Shown: positions 36,904 to 49,468, counted from the first letter of the stretch. The stretch: 64,000 nt of DNA from Thiomonas sp. X19 (GCF_900089495.1 NZ_LT605203.1:2774319-2838318); one strand, 5' to 3'. Notes: a model not told the origin generated them from the letters alone. Numbers and translations: made by a program.

Positions 36904-37424
36904 TCACATCCAATCGGCGCGCAGGCGCGGGAGCAGGACGCGATCCAGTACACGCGCCAGGACCAGGGAAGGCGGCTGTGTCGGCAGGTGGCGCAAAACG
37001 CGGCACACCGGCCCGGGGGTCGCGGCGGCGAGCCCCACCGCGGCACCGCCCAGCCTGCTCAACCACGCCTGGGCATGGTCTTGCCCGGCCGCCAGAGGCT
37101 GCGTCCGGCGCAGCGCCGACGCATGCCCCACATCACGGGAATGCGGCGGCGAGGACATCATGCGCAGTCCTGCGAAAACTGCATGCCCGGTCGGCGGTGT
37201 GCATACCCGTTGATCAATCCCCCACGGCAGGTCGAGGGCGCGCAGACGAGCCAATGCCTCGCCGGCGGGGCGCCGTGGTTGTAGACCGCGTCGAATTGCC
37301 GGAGCATATCGACAAAACCGTGGCTGCAGGGCGACAAGCGGATGCGGGAAACGCCAGCCTGGCGCAAAGCGTTCGCTTCACCGATCAACGCCTGCACGCC
37401 GGCGGACCGGATGGTGATCAACAT
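36904..37424 (-). pseudogene. Fragments of ubiV (and possibly ubiT)
   Basis: On the minus strand from about 37424 down to 37158 the frame reads as the C-terminal end of a UbiV-type (peptidase U32 family) protein: VQALIGEANALRQAGVSRIR, LSPCSHGFVDMLRQFDAVYN, and the end GGLINGYAHRRPGMQFS. UbiV with UbiU and UbiT makes ubiquinone without oxygen. The N-terminal two thirds are missing. Further down (about 37130-36904), in another frame, HAQAWLSRLGGAAVGL and PPSLVLARVLDRVLLPRL loosely resemble the start of UbiT, cut short at the copS end. The UbiV match is fair, UbiT weak. Confidence 0.5.
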
Positions 37425-37691
37425 GGACGAAACGCGACTGACCACAATCGCGCAACTTGAGCAATTTCTCAGCGCCAATGCCCAAGTCGGGTTTTCGGCG
37501 CATGGCGACGATACGCAGCGCGACGCCCACATCAGCCGGATGCTCGGAGAGCTTTTCGACGGCCCCGGCGCACCCAGCGCGAACGCGGGGTGGTGCTGGC
37601 CTATCTGCGGCACACCAGCGGCTATACAGCCACCCGCCGCAACTCACCCGATTGGTGAGGCGCTGGCATGCCAACCGCGTGGCCCCAGAGC
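37423..37691 (+). pseudogene. Integrase/transposase fragment truncated by an IS
   Basis: Begins MDETRLTTIAQLEQFLSANA, then HISRML; in a second frame RRTQRERGVVLAYLRHTSGY; in a third PQLTRLVRRWHANRVAP. Put together this is the N-terminal DNA-binding part of an integrase-like transposase family common in betaproteobacteria. Two frameshifts break it and the sequence stops at the left end of the IS3-family element (37692). The catalytic part is absent. Confidence 0.5.
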
Positions 37692-37751
37692 TGAATCGTC
37701 CCCGGTTCCGTAGACACATGCGCGCCTTCTACGATGACGTCAGGAGGCATC

Positions 37752-38033
37752 ATGACCAGCGGCAAACGGTACACAGAAGAGTTCAAGATGGAAGCGGTCA
37801 AGCAGGTGACCGAGCGCGGGTATCCGGCGGCTGACGTGGCGGCGCGGCTGGGTGTATCGGCGTGGAGCCTTCATCGGTGGACGAAGGAACTCAGCAAGCC
37901 TGCGGGAGCGCGCGTGGAAGCCCAGGAGCAGTCGGCCGAGATTCGACGGCTGAAGGCCGAACCCAGGCGCGTGACCGAGGAGCGCGACATCCTAAAAAAG
38001 GCCGCAGCGTACTTTGCCAGGCAGTCCGGGTGA
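37752..38033 (+). CDS. IS3-family transposase OrfA
   Basis: A 93-residue protein with the IS3 OrfA helix-turn-helix (GKRYTEEFKMEAVKQVTERG, then VAARLGVSAWSLHRWTKEL) and a C-terminal leucine-zipper-like helix (EEQ...RRVTEERDILKKAAAYFA). It gives sequence-specific binding to the IS ends. Start 37752 has a perfect AGGAGG 4 bp upstream. It overlaps the start of orfB by a few bases, as in most IS3 elements, where OrfAB is made by frameshifting. OrfA itself is intact. Confidence 0.9.
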   Translation: MTSGKRYTEEFKMEAVKQVTERGYPAADVAARLGVSAWSLHRWTKELSKPAGARVEAQEQSAEIRRLKAEPRRVTEERDILKKAAAYFARQSG

Positions 38034-38903
38034 AGTACGCGTTCATCAGGTCCCAGGAAGAGATCCATTCGGTTCGAAGGCTGTGCAAGATGATGGCAGT
38101 TCACCCGAGCGGCTACTACGCCTGGCGCAACGAGCCGCAGCGCGCGTGCCGTTGACGACCAGCGCTTGCTCGGGCGCATCAAACAGTCGTGGCTGGAGAG
38201 TGGCGGCGTCTACGGTTATCGCAAGGTCCATGACGACATGCGCGATCTCGGCGAACGCTGCGGCCACAACCGCATTGCACGCCTGATGCGAGCCGAGGGG
38301 TTGCGTTCCCAGAGCGGGTATGGCCGGCGTCCCAGGCCGTTCGGCAACAAGCCTGCGGTCGTGGCGCCGAACCATCTGGCACGCGAGTTCGACGTAGCCG
38401 AGCCGAACAAGGTTTGGGTGACCGACATCACGTACATCCGAACCCGCGAGGGCTGGGTTGTATCTGGCCGTCGTGCTCGATTTGTTCTCGCGCCAGGTCG
38501 TGGGCTGGTCCATGCAGCCGCGCATGGACCGCGAGCTGGCTAGCAGCGCATTGCTGATGGCCGTGTGGCGCAGGCGGCCTTCTGGCGAAGTTCTGGTGCA
38601 CTCGGACAAGGCAGCCGGTTCTCCAGCTACGACTGGCAGGACTTCCCGAAGGAACACAACCTCAAACCCAGCATGAGCCGTCGCGGCAACTCCCACGACA
38701 ATGCCGTGGCCGAGAGCTTCTTCCAGTTGCTCAAGCGCGAGCGCATCCGCCGCAAGACACACCCCGACCGCGAGGCGGCCAGGCGCGACGTGTTCGATTG
38801 CATCGAGATGTTCTACAACCCCAAGCGCCGCCACGGCAACAACGATCGGCTCTCGCCGGTCGAGTTCGAACGGCAGTATTTCAACTCGCTCGCAAGTGTC
38901 TAG
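38030..38903 (+). pseudogene. IS3-family transposase OrfB, three frameshifts
   Basis: The DDE integrase part of the IS3 transposase. All three catalytic acids can be found: Asp in VTDITYIR, Asp in VLVHSD, Glu in NAVAESFFQLL. The frame is broken near 38152 (ACR stop, continuing as VDDQRLLGRIKQ), near 38455 (one extra G before [10 protein letters not shown]) and near 38609 (one base lost before GSRFSSYDW). The last part to FNSLASV and TAG is clean. The TAG stop is part of the CTAG at the inner IS boundary. The element cannot move on its own. Confidence 0.85.
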
Positions 38904-40505
38904 GAGGCTGTCGGACTTGAACCCGAGCGAATCCGATTGATCAGTGCGACGCGTTTTTTTTGACAGCGGCGCGCTGATCGAACGCTCTCGATGGTTGGCG
39001 AGACACTGTGAGGGCACATGGGGCGGCCTGGGGACTCGGTTTTGGCGTGGTCGGGGCGCACTATTGCCCTCACGCGGCTCGCAGGACGTGCATGCGCTTG
39101 ATGTTCCAAGCCATGGTCACCAAGCTCCATTCGCCTTGTGCCTTGGCCAGCCCGCGCATGCTCATCTGGCGCCAACCCATCACTTGCTTGATGATGCCGA
39201 ACACCGGCTCCACTGTCTGCTTGCGCAGGCCGTACAGGGCTCGGCCTGCTTGCGTGCCCAGGCGGTGTGCCATCTGCACGAGCGGATCCGTCGTCTGGGG
39301 CTCGGGCACATCGGGTGCAAAGCGCCCCATCACCGGCGTGTGATGCGACTCCCGCTTGAGCGCCAGCAGCGGCTCGATACCCGCGTCGTTGCACGCGATC
39401 ACGTTGGCTTGGCTGAAGAAGCCGTTGTCCGTGATGAGCGTGTGCACCTCGCCCAGCACCGCGGGTAACGCTTGGATCTGCTGCAGCGTAGGCACAACTT
39501 CGCGCTTGTCGTTGGATGCCTGGCTCACATGCTGGGTGATCACCATCATCGTCGCGATGTCCACGCCGGCTTGTGCGTTGTAGCTTTGCTCGAAGCCCCC
39601 ACCCGACACGGGCATGATGCGCGACTCTTCATCCGTGAGGTTGACCTGATCGCTGCTCCGGGGGCCGGCCTCTGGCGGCTCAGGGTCCTTGCCGCGCGGC
39701 TTCTTGCCCGCCTCGCGCTGGGCTTGGCGCTTGGCGGTCTTGGCCTCGTACTCCTGCTGCTCGACCTGATGGCGTTCGCTGGCGCGCTGCTCGATCTTGG
39801 CCTTGGCCTGCGCGATTGCGCTCAAGCGATCTGCACGCAGGGCGATCTCCGCCGGCACATCCATGCCGTCGGGTACCGTCGCGCGGTCGCTGTTCTCTGC
39901 CAGCGCCAGCAGCGTTTGTACTTCCTGGCGCAGCTGCGCCTCGATCTTGTTGGCATGAGCCCACGACAAGGCCTTGTGCTTGCTGGCGTTGGCGTCGATC
40001 TTGGTGCCATCCAGCGCGATGTGTCCGAGCTTGAGCAGCTTCATCTCGCGCGCCAGAACCAGCACCTGCACGAACAGTGCCTCCACCTCCTTCAAGAAGC
40101 GGCGGCGGAACGTCGCCAGCGTGTCGTGATCGGGGTGGGTATTGGCCGCAACAAAGCGGAACGCCACCGAGTCGTAGGTCGCCCGCTCGATCTTGCGGCT
40201 GGAGTGCACGCCGTTGGCGTAGCCGTAGATCAGCAGGCCCAGCAGCACCGCCGGATGGTGCGCCGCCGAGCCCCGGCCTGCGTACTGTCGGGCCAGATCG
40301 CCCAGATCAAGCTGCTCGATGACTTCGACCACGAAGCGCGCCAAGTGATCAGTGGGCAGCCATTCGTCCACCGACGGTGGCAACAGATATGCGGTGTCTC
40401 GGTCAACAGGGACGAAGCGGCTCATCGGCTCGGGCTCTCGGTTGTGCAGCAGCAATTGTCTCGGATAGCGTCTTCATCCGGAAGACCGCAAAGTCCGACA
40501 GTCTC
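38904..40505 (-). mobile_element. IS1182-family insertion sequence with CTAG target duplication
   Basis: A 1602-bp element. Its ends are GAGGCTGTCGGACTT (38904-38918) and AAGTCCGACAGTCTC (40491-40505), which are inverted repeats with 14 of 15 matches. Each end is flanked directly by CTAG (38900-38903 and 40506-40509), the likely 4-bp target duplication. It carries one intact transposase gene. It landed inside the right terminal repeat of the IS3-family element, so it is the younger insertion and may still be active. Confidence 0.85.
39070..40425 (-). CDS. IS1182-family transposase
   Basis: A 451-residue transposase beginning MSRFVPVDRDTAYLLPPSVD. Typical IS1182 features: LPTDHLARFVVEVIEQLDL; the first acidic site in ALDGTKIDANASKHK; the second near LITDNGFFSQAN; and the C-terminal YGLRKQTVEPVFGIIKQVMG with the catalytic Glu. 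A charged coiled region (KTAKRQAQREAGKKPRGKD) lies in between. The frame is complete, unlike the IS3 orfB around it. A TTG start 30 bp upstream is possible; ATG 40425 was chosen to match the family start. Confidence 0.92.
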   Translation of the reverse strand: MSRFVPVDRDTAYLLPPSVDEWLPTDHLARFVVEVIEQLDLGDLARQYAGRGSAAHHPAVLLGLLIYGYANGVHSSRKIERATYDSVAFRFVAANTHPDHDTLATFRRRFLKEVEALFVQVLVLAREMKLLKLGHIALDGTKIDANASKHKALSWAHANKIEAQLRQEVQTLLALAENSDRATVPDGMDVPAEIALRADRLSAIAQAKAKIEQRASERHQVEQQEYEAKTAKRQAQREAGKKPRGKDPEPPEAGPRSSDQVNLTDEESRIMPVSGGGFEQSYNAQAGVDIATMMVITQHVSQASNDKREVVPTLQQIQALPAVLGEVHTLITDNGFFSQANVIACNDAGIEPLLALKRESHHTPVMGRFAPDVPEPQTTDPLVQMAHRLGTQAGRALYGLRKQTVEPVFGIIKQVMGWRQMSMRGLAKAQGEWSLVTMAWNIKRMHVLRAA

Positions 40506-40568
40506 CTAGGAAAGCAGGGGCAATTCACTTTCGATCTTGGCGCCACAGAGGTTGGTGCTGAGAAAACT

Positions 40569-43872
<3,304 letters not shown>

Positions 43873-44030
43873 GTGTTCGTCCTCGTTCGTATTCGTTGGT
43901 GATGGAGCTAAGACCATGCAGGCTGGCTTGGTTCCGGTGTTGCTGCGCGCCTTGTGCACATGGCCGCTGTGGGCTGGACGCAATGCCCGCTGCGCTCACC
44001 ACCACATTCAGGCCAACATTCAGACCACCA

Positions 44031-47000
44031 TCAAGCCACCGCTTCGGCCATGTGCGCCGCGGTGTCCATATCCACCGCGACGATGCGCGACACGCCTTGC
44101 TCCTGCATGGTCACGCCCACCAACTGCTCGGCCATTTCCATGGCAATCTTATTGTGCGAGATGAACAGGAACTGAATCGCATCGGACATGGAGCGCACGA
44201 GCTGGGCAAAACGCTCCGTGTTGGAATCGTCCAGCGGTGCATCGACCTCGTCAAGAATGCAGAACGGCGCGGGATTGAGGTGGAAAATGCCGAACACCAG
44301 GGCAATGGCGGTGAGCGCCTTCTCGCCGCCCGACAGCATGTGGATGGAGCTGTTGCGCTTGCCCGGCGGCTGGGCCATGACCTGCACGCCGGCATCGAGT
44401 ATTTCCTCGCCGGTCATGACCAGCCTGGCCGCGCCGCCGCCGAAGAGCTGCGGGAACAGGCGGCCGAAATGCTCGTTCACGGCGTCGAAGGTCAGGCGCA
44501 GTTGCCCGCGGGTTTCGCTGTCGATCTTGCGAATGGCGTCTTCCAGCGTGCCGGAGGCCTGCTCCAGGTCGGCCACTTGCGCGTCGAGAAATTGCCTGCG
44601 TTCGCGCGCCTGGCCTAGTTCGTCGAGCGCGGCCAGATTCACCGCGCCCAGGGCGGCAATGTCGCGCTGCAGGCGTTGCGTGTCGCGGCCCAGTTGCTCG
44701 GGTTGCACGCCTTGCGGCAGGCTTGCGGCCAGTTGCTCAAGGTCCACCTGAGCGTCGGCCAGCATCTGCTGGAACTGCTCGCCCTGCAGCCGTGCTTCCT
44801 GCTCGTCGAGCTGGCGGGTATTGATGGCGGCGCGCAGCGGTTCGGCCTCACGCTCCAGGCGCAGGCGGCTTTCCTCCAGGGCGCGCAGGCGTGCGGCAAT
44901 TTCGTCATGCTCGGCACGGCGCAGCGCCAGCCGCTCCTGGCTGGCCTGCTGGACGGCGAGGGCGTCCTGCAAACCGGCGCTGGCGGTCTGGTCGCTCAGA
45001 CGCGCCAGTTCACCTTCCACGCCCAGCAGCCGCGCGGCCACTTCGCCGAGGTGCTGCTGCGCGGTGGCCGCCATGCGCTGGGCATCCGCTTGGCGTTGCT
45101 GCAGGCTGCGAATGGCGTAGCCGGCTTCGGCCTGCTGCTGCTCCAGCGCGCGCAGCTTGGCGCGGGCCTCGTTGAGCGCGGCCTGTTCGCGCAGGGCCTC
45201 GCCGTCGAGGTCGGCCTGATCCTGCTGGCGTTGCCCGAGTTCGGCGTCGAGCTGCTCGAAACGCGCTTCGCTCTCGGCCTGTGCGGCGGCGAGTTCGTCA
45301 CCCTGCGCGGCCAGTTCGGCGAGGTCGGTGTCGAGCCGTTCGGCGCGCGCGGTTGACTCCTGCTCCTGCTGCTGCAGCTTGAGCCATTCCACCTGCACGG
45401 CGTGGAATTGCTGGGTCAGCGCCTGCAGCCGACGCCCCTCGGCGGCGGCTTGCTCCTGCGCCTGGGTCCAGGCGGCTTCGGCCTGCAGCGCGGCGCTGCG
45501 GGAGCCGTCGGCCATGAGTTGCTGCGCCTTGGTCTGGCGTTCCAGGTTTTCAATCTCCTGGGCACGCGCCAGCATGCCGGCCTGTTCGCTGTCGGCGGCG
45601 TACAGGCTCACGCTGTGGCGCGTGGTGGCATGGCCATCGCGCGTCACCAGCATGGCGCCCGGCGGCAGGCCGGCACGGCGCTGCATGGCTTGCAGCATGG
45701 AGTCGGCGGTGAAGACACCGGCCAGCCAGTCGTCGAGCACGGCGCGCAGGCCGGGGTCGACATGGCGCAGCAATGCGGCCAGGGGCTGCAGGTCCATCGT
45801 GGCTGGGATGGGGGCGGCTGCCTGTGGCGCGGCGAAAAACACCAGCTTGGCCGGAGGCGGGTCGGCGGCGAAACCGGCCATGGCGTCGAGCCCGCGCACT
45901 TCCAGAGCTGCCAGGCGCTCGCGCAAGGCGGCTTCGAGCGCAGTCTCCCAACCGGGTTCGATGTGGATGCGGGTCCAAAGCCGGGCCAGGGTGTCCAGGC
46001 CATGCCGCGCCAACCAGGGCTGGATGCGGCCCTCGGTCATCACCTTGTCCTGCAAGGCCTTGAGCGCATGCAGCCGCGCGGTGCTGGAGCCAAGCTCGGC
46101 GGCTGCCTGCTGCGCTGCGGCCTGCTGCAGTTGGCGCGCGTCCTGCAGCCCGGGCAGTTGTTCCCGCAAAGCCTGCAGCCGGGCTTCGGCTTCGTCGCGC
46201 TCGTCGCCAAGGCGACTTTGCTGCGCGTTCAAATCGCCAAGGCGCAGGCTGTCGGGGCGCCGCACGGCGCGGCGTTCGGCCTGCAGGCGCTGCAGGCGTT
46301 GTTCAATCTGCTGGGCTTGCTGGCCGAGGGCGCGCTGGCGCTCGGCCTCGGCTTGCAGGCGCTGTTGCGCTGCCGCCGCCTGGGCACGCTGCTCGGCGGC
46401 CCGCATCTGGGCATCGCTCAGCCGCGCTTCGAGCGCGGGAATTTGCTCGCCATGCTCCACCACCCGGGCCTCGGCTTCGGCCTGCAGCAGCTCGGCTTCG
46501 GCCATCTCGGTTCCGGCGGACGCGGCATCCTGCTGCGCCGCCTGCTGCCTTGCCAACCACTGCGACTGCTCGGCGCCCAGCTCGATCTGGCTGCGCAGGG
46601 CGCGGTCGCGCGCCTCGACGACATAGCGGATTTCCGTCTCCAGCCGAGCCACTTGCGCCTGTGCCGCGTACAGCTCGGCTTGCGCGGCATTGAGCGCGTC
46701 GCTCGCGGCGTATTGCGCCTGGCGCAGGGTTTCCAGCTCGGCCTCGGCGGCACGCAACTGCGCGGTTTGCGCCTCCAGCGCATTCACCGCCTGGCCAGCC
46801 GCGGCGGCAATGCGGGTCTGCCTTGCCTGGGCTTCCTGCCAGCGCAGCAGCCACAAGCCATGCTGGCTGGTTTCGAGCTGCCGCTGCAACTGCTGGTACT
46901 GCTGCGCCACGGCGGCCTGCTGCTCCAGCTTGTCGATCTGCGCATTCAACTCGCGCAGGATGTCATGCACGCGCAGCAGGTTTTCACGCGTGCCGTGCAG

Positions 47001-47549
47001 GCGATTCTCGGTTTCGCGCCGGCGTTCCTTGTACTTCGACACGCCGGCCGCTTCTTCCAGCATGACGCGCAATTCTTCCGGGCGCGATTCGAGAATGCGG
47101 GTGATGGTGCCCTGGCCGATGATGGCGTAGGCGCGCGGCCCCAGCCCCGTGCCGAGGAAAATGTCCTGCACGTCGCGCCGGCGCACGACTTGGTTGTTGA
47201 TGAAATAACTGGAGGCGCCGTCGCGGGTGAGCACGCGCTTGACGGCGATTTCGGTGAACTGGCCCCAGTTTCCGGTGATGCGATGCTCGCTGTTGTCGAA
47301 CACCAGTTCCACGCTGCAGCGCCCGGCCGGCTTGCGCGTGCTGCTGCCGCTGAAGATCACGTCCTGCATGGACTCGCCACGCAACTCCGAGGCCTTGGAC
47401 TCGCCCAGCACCCAGCGCACCGCGTCGATGATGTTGGACTTGCCGCAGCCATTCGGCCCGACCACGCCAATGCGTTGCCCGGGCATTTGAAAGGCCACGG
47501 GGTCGGCAAAGGACTTGAATCCGGCGAGCTTGATCCAGGACAGGCGCAC
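44031..47549 (-). CDS. smc: Chromosome partition protein SMC
   Basis: A 1172-residue SMC ATPase. Walker A VVGPNGCGKSNIIDAVRW near residue 30; two long coiled coils (rich in A, Q, E, L) around a hinge near residue 520-650; and the C-terminal ATPase half with the signature LSGGEKALTAIALVF and the Walker B/D-loop LDEVDAPLDDSN. It forms ring complexes that fold and separate chromosomes. The start ATG 47549 gives MRLSWIKLAGFKSFADP, the family start. It heads the smc-zipA-ligA run, divergent from queF. Confidence 0.97.
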   Translation of the reverse strand: MRLSWIKLAGFKSFADPVAFQMPGQRIGVVGPNGCGKSNIIDAVRWVLGESKASELRGESMQDVIFSGSSTRKPAGRCSVELVFDNSEHRITGNWGQFTEIAVKRVLTRDGASSYFINNQVVRRRDVQDIFLGTGLGPRAYAIIGQGTITRILESRPEELRVMLEEAAGVSKYKERRRETENRLHGTRENLLRVHDILRELNAQIDKLEQQAAVAQQYQQLQRQLETSQHGLWLLRWQEAQARQTRIAAAAGQAVNALEAQTAQLRAAEAELETLRQAQYAASDALNAAQAELYAAQAQVARLETEIRYVVEARDRALRSQIELGAEQSQWLARQQAAQQDAASAGTEMAEAELLQAEAEARVVEHGEQIPALEARLSDAQMRAAEQRAQAAAAQQRLQAEAERQRALGQQAQQIEQRLQRLQAERRAVRRPDSLRLGDLNAQQSRLGDERDEAEARLQALREQLPGLQDARQLQQAAAQQAAAELGSSTARLHALKALQDKVMTEGRIQPWLARHGLDTLARLWTRIHIEPGWETALEAALRERLAALEVRGLDAMAGFAADPPPAKLVFFAAPQAAAPIPATMDLQPLAALLRHVDPGLRAVLDDWLAGVFTADSMLQAMQRRAGLPPGAMLVTRDGHATTRHSVSLYAADSEQAGMLARAQEIENLERQTKAQQLMADGSRSAALQAEAAWTQAQEQAAAEGRRLQALTQQFHAVQVEWLKLQQQEQESTARAERLDTDLAELAAQGDELAAAQAESEARFEQLDAELGQRQQDQADLDGEALREQAALNEARAKLRALEQQQAEAGYAIRSLQQRQADAQRMAATAQQHLGEVAARLLGVEGELARLSDQTASAGLQDALAVQQASQERLALRRAEHDEIAARLRALEESRLRLEREAEPLRAAINTRQLDEQEARLQGEQFQQMLADAQVDLEQLAASLPQGVQPEQLGRDTQRLQRDIAALGAVNLAALDELGQARERRQFLDAQVADLEQASGTLEDAIRKIDSETRGQLRLTFDAVNEHFGRLFPQLFGGGAARLVMTGEEILDAGVQVMAQPPGKRNSSIHMLSGGEKALTAIALVFGIFHLNPAPFCILDEVDAPLDDSNTERFAQLVRSMSDAIQFLFISHNKIAMEMAEQLVGVTMQEQGVSRIVAVDMDTAAHMAEAVA

Positions 47550-47792
47550 GTGAGTAAGTTATTGATTTACAAAGTAAAATAGCCTGATCCAAGGCCTTTT
47601 TTGGATGATAGCATCCGCCCGGCGCTCATCCCGTACAGGCGCCGCCGCCGAAGCCGCCGTCAAGGCCTCGGATAATTCGGGTTTGCACGGTGCCGCAACC
47701 CGCATGCGGCCTGCCAGTACGCCGCATCGAGCCCCTTCATCGGCCCTTCATTCGCACTTCATCCGCCCTACCCCCGACCCTTTCCAACCCCC

Positions 47793-48218
47793 ATGAGCAG
47801 CCCACCCAGCAAGACTCTGCAGACCTTCCCCAACCCGGCCACCGAGCGTGACTACCACATTCATATGCAGGTGCCCGAGTTCACCTGCCTGTGCCCGCTC
47901 ACCGGCCAGCCGGATTTCGCCCGCATCGTGCTCGACATCATTCCCGACAAGAAATGCGTGGAACTCAAGAGCCTCAAGCTCTATATGTGGAGCTACCGCA
48001 ACGAGGGTGCTTTCCACGAAAAAGTGACCAACACCATTCTGGGCGATCTGGTGAAAGCCATCGCCCCGCGTTTTCTGCGCGTCACGGCCCAGTGGTATGT
48101 GCGTGGCGGCATCTATACCAATGTGGTGGTGGAACACCACAAGCGCGGCTGGAAACCCAAACCCCGCGTCGACCTCAGCCAGTTCGAACCGGCGCAACCG
48201 GCGCTGACGGGCGGTTGA
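47793..48218 (+). CDS. queF: NADPH-dependent 7-cyano-7-deazaguanine reductase
   Basis: A 141-residue single-domain QueF that reduces preQ0 to preQ1 in queuosine synthesis for tRNA. The catalytic Cys is in [16 protein letters not shown] (about residue 34), with the conserved Asp shortly after; the E-S/L-K-L substrate loop is [20 protein letters not shown]. It matches the short (unimodular) QueF. ATG 47793 is the only good start. Convergent with the NHL-repeat gene. Confidence 0.95.
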   Translation: MSSPPSKTLQTFPNPATERDYHIHMQVPEFTCLCPLTGQPDFARIVLDIIPDKKCVELKSLKLYMWSYRNEGAFHEKVTNTILGDLVKAIAPRFLRVTAQWYVRGGIYTNVVVEHHKRGWKPKPRVDLSQFEPAQPALTGG

Positions 48219-48230
48219 GACCCGTCAGCG
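48202..48230. terminator. Hairpin between convergent queF and NHL genes
   Basis: CGCTGACGGG (48202-48211) pairs perfectly with CCCGTCAGCG (48221-48230) across a 9-base loop that holds the queF stop. It lies in the short gap between two converging genes and so could stop transcription from both sides, although no strong T-run follows. Confidence 0.5.
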
Positions 48231-48237
48231 TGCCGAT

Positions 48238-49347
48238 TCAGGCGGCTTCGGTGATGCGCAACACGGCCTCGCCGCTGCTGACCAGCACGCTGCCTTGCGG
48301 CCCCGGCGCCACGCCATAAGGCGTGATGAGCGCGCCCGGCAAGGGGCCGAGTTCCACCTTGTCGAGCTGGCCCTGGCCGGCCAGGGTCGTGACCTCGCCG
48401 GCGGGCGTGATGCGGCGCACCTTGTGGTTGCCGCCATCAGCCAGAATGATGTTGCCATGCGCGTCGAGACAGAGTTGCTGCGGTTTGCGAAACAGCGCGG
48501 CAGCGCCCCGCCCGTCGGTGTCCCCCCGCTTGGCCGGGTTGCCAGCCAGGGTGCCGACCATGCCCTGCGGGGTGATCTTGCGCACGTCCTGGTTGAAGAA
48601 TTCGCTGACATAGATGGCGCCGTCGGGCGCCACGGCAATACCCACGGGCGTGTTGAACAACGCCTGCTTCAGCATGCCGTCGCGATGGTCGTTCACCCCC
48701 GGCTGCCCGCCGATGGTGCGCACGCGCCCCTTGGGGCTGATGCGCCGCAAGGTGTTGTTGTAGGCGTCGGCCACCAGCACGTCGCCGGTGCGAGGGTCCA
48801 CCGCGATGCCCACCGGATGGTTGAACTGCGCGGCCGTACCCTGCCCGTCGGCATACCCCTGGCGCCCCACCTGCCCGGCCAGCGTGGACACTTCGCCGTT
48901 GCGCAGCACGCGAATGGTGTTGGCGTAGGAATCGGCGATGTAAATCGTGCCATCGAGCGCCACCGCCAAGGCGTCGGGGCCGACGAAGCACGCTTGCAGC
49001 GCCGGGCCATCCTTGCTGACGCGGTCTTCGGCGCCTCCGGCCAGGGTGCTGACCTCGCCGGCCGGGGTGATGCGGCGAATCAGGGCATTGGCGGCGTCGG
49101 CGAGGATGATGTCGCCGTTGCGCGGATCCACGGCCAGGCCGCGCGGGTCGAAGAACGTGGCTTTGCCCACGGGGCCGTCGGTATGGCCATGGAGCTGAAT
49201 CCGCCCCGCGAACAAGCTCAGTTGGCCGGCACGTTCACCCGGGCTGGATGCGGCGCCGGCCGGAGTTGCGGTCGAACTGGCGAAGGGGCTGGCTCCGAGC
49301 AGCAGGCTGGAGGCCCATTGCAGGGTCTGGCGGCGGGTGATGGGCAT
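48238..49347 (-). CDS. Exported NHL-repeat protein
   Basis: A 369-residue protein with a twin-arginine-type signal (MPITRRQTLQWASSLLLGAS) and at least five NHL-like beta-propeller repeats, each with a segment such as NHPVGIAVDPRTGDVLVADA, followed by LRRISPKGRVRTIGG. Such six-bladed propellers bind proteins or ligands, or act as lyases; no catalytic signature stands out. Function unknown. ATG 49347 was chosen because the signal then starts the protein. Confidence 0.85.
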   Translation of the reverse strand: MPITRRQTLQWASSLLLGASPFASSTATPAGAASSPGERAGQLSLFAGRIQLHGHTDGPVGKATFFDPRGLAVDPRNGDIILADAANALIRRITPAGEVSTLAGGAEDRVSKDGPALQACFVGPDALAVALDGTIYIADSYANTIRVLRNGEVSTLAGQVGRQGYADGQGTAAQFNHPVGIAVDPRTGDVLVADAYNNTLRRISPKGRVRTIGGQPGVNDHRDGMLKQALFNTPVGIAVAPDGAIYVSEFFNQDVRKITPQGMVGTLAGNPAKRGDTDGRGAAALFRKPQQLCLDAHGNIILADGGNHKVRRITPAGEVTTLAGQGQLDKVELGPLPGALITPYGVAPGPQGSVLVSSGEAVLRITEAA

Positions 49348-49468
49348 GGCGGCGACACAGTTGGGGGTAAGGAGAACTGGAACCGATGCTAACGGCAACC
49401 TGCAGCCAGCGCTCGGCCATGACTGCAGCTTCACTGGGGCGGCGCGGTGGTGAAACCCGCCCTCGTTC

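Larger units (their letters stand above)
37692..40527 (+). mobile_element. IS3-family insertion sequence, interrupted by an IS1182-family element
   Basis: The outer element runs from TG at 37692 to CA at 40527. The left terminal repeat (26 bp, 37692-37717, TGAATCGTCCCCGGTTCCGT then AGACAC) matches the right end once the inner element is removed: bases up to 38903 (AGTGTCTAG) joined to 40510-40527 (GAAAGCAGGGGCAATTCA) give about 20 of 26 matches to its reverse complement. Without the inner element the IS is 1230 bp, a normal IS3 size, with orfA and a decayed orfB. No convincing target duplication is visible at the outer ends. Confidence 0.75.

Noticed and set aside
38000..38060. Programmed frameshift between IS3 orfA and orfB as the cause of all orfB breaks
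   Set aside because: A normal frameshift site explains only the orfA-orfB junction. The three further breaks inside orfB are scattered and small, so they are mutations or errors.
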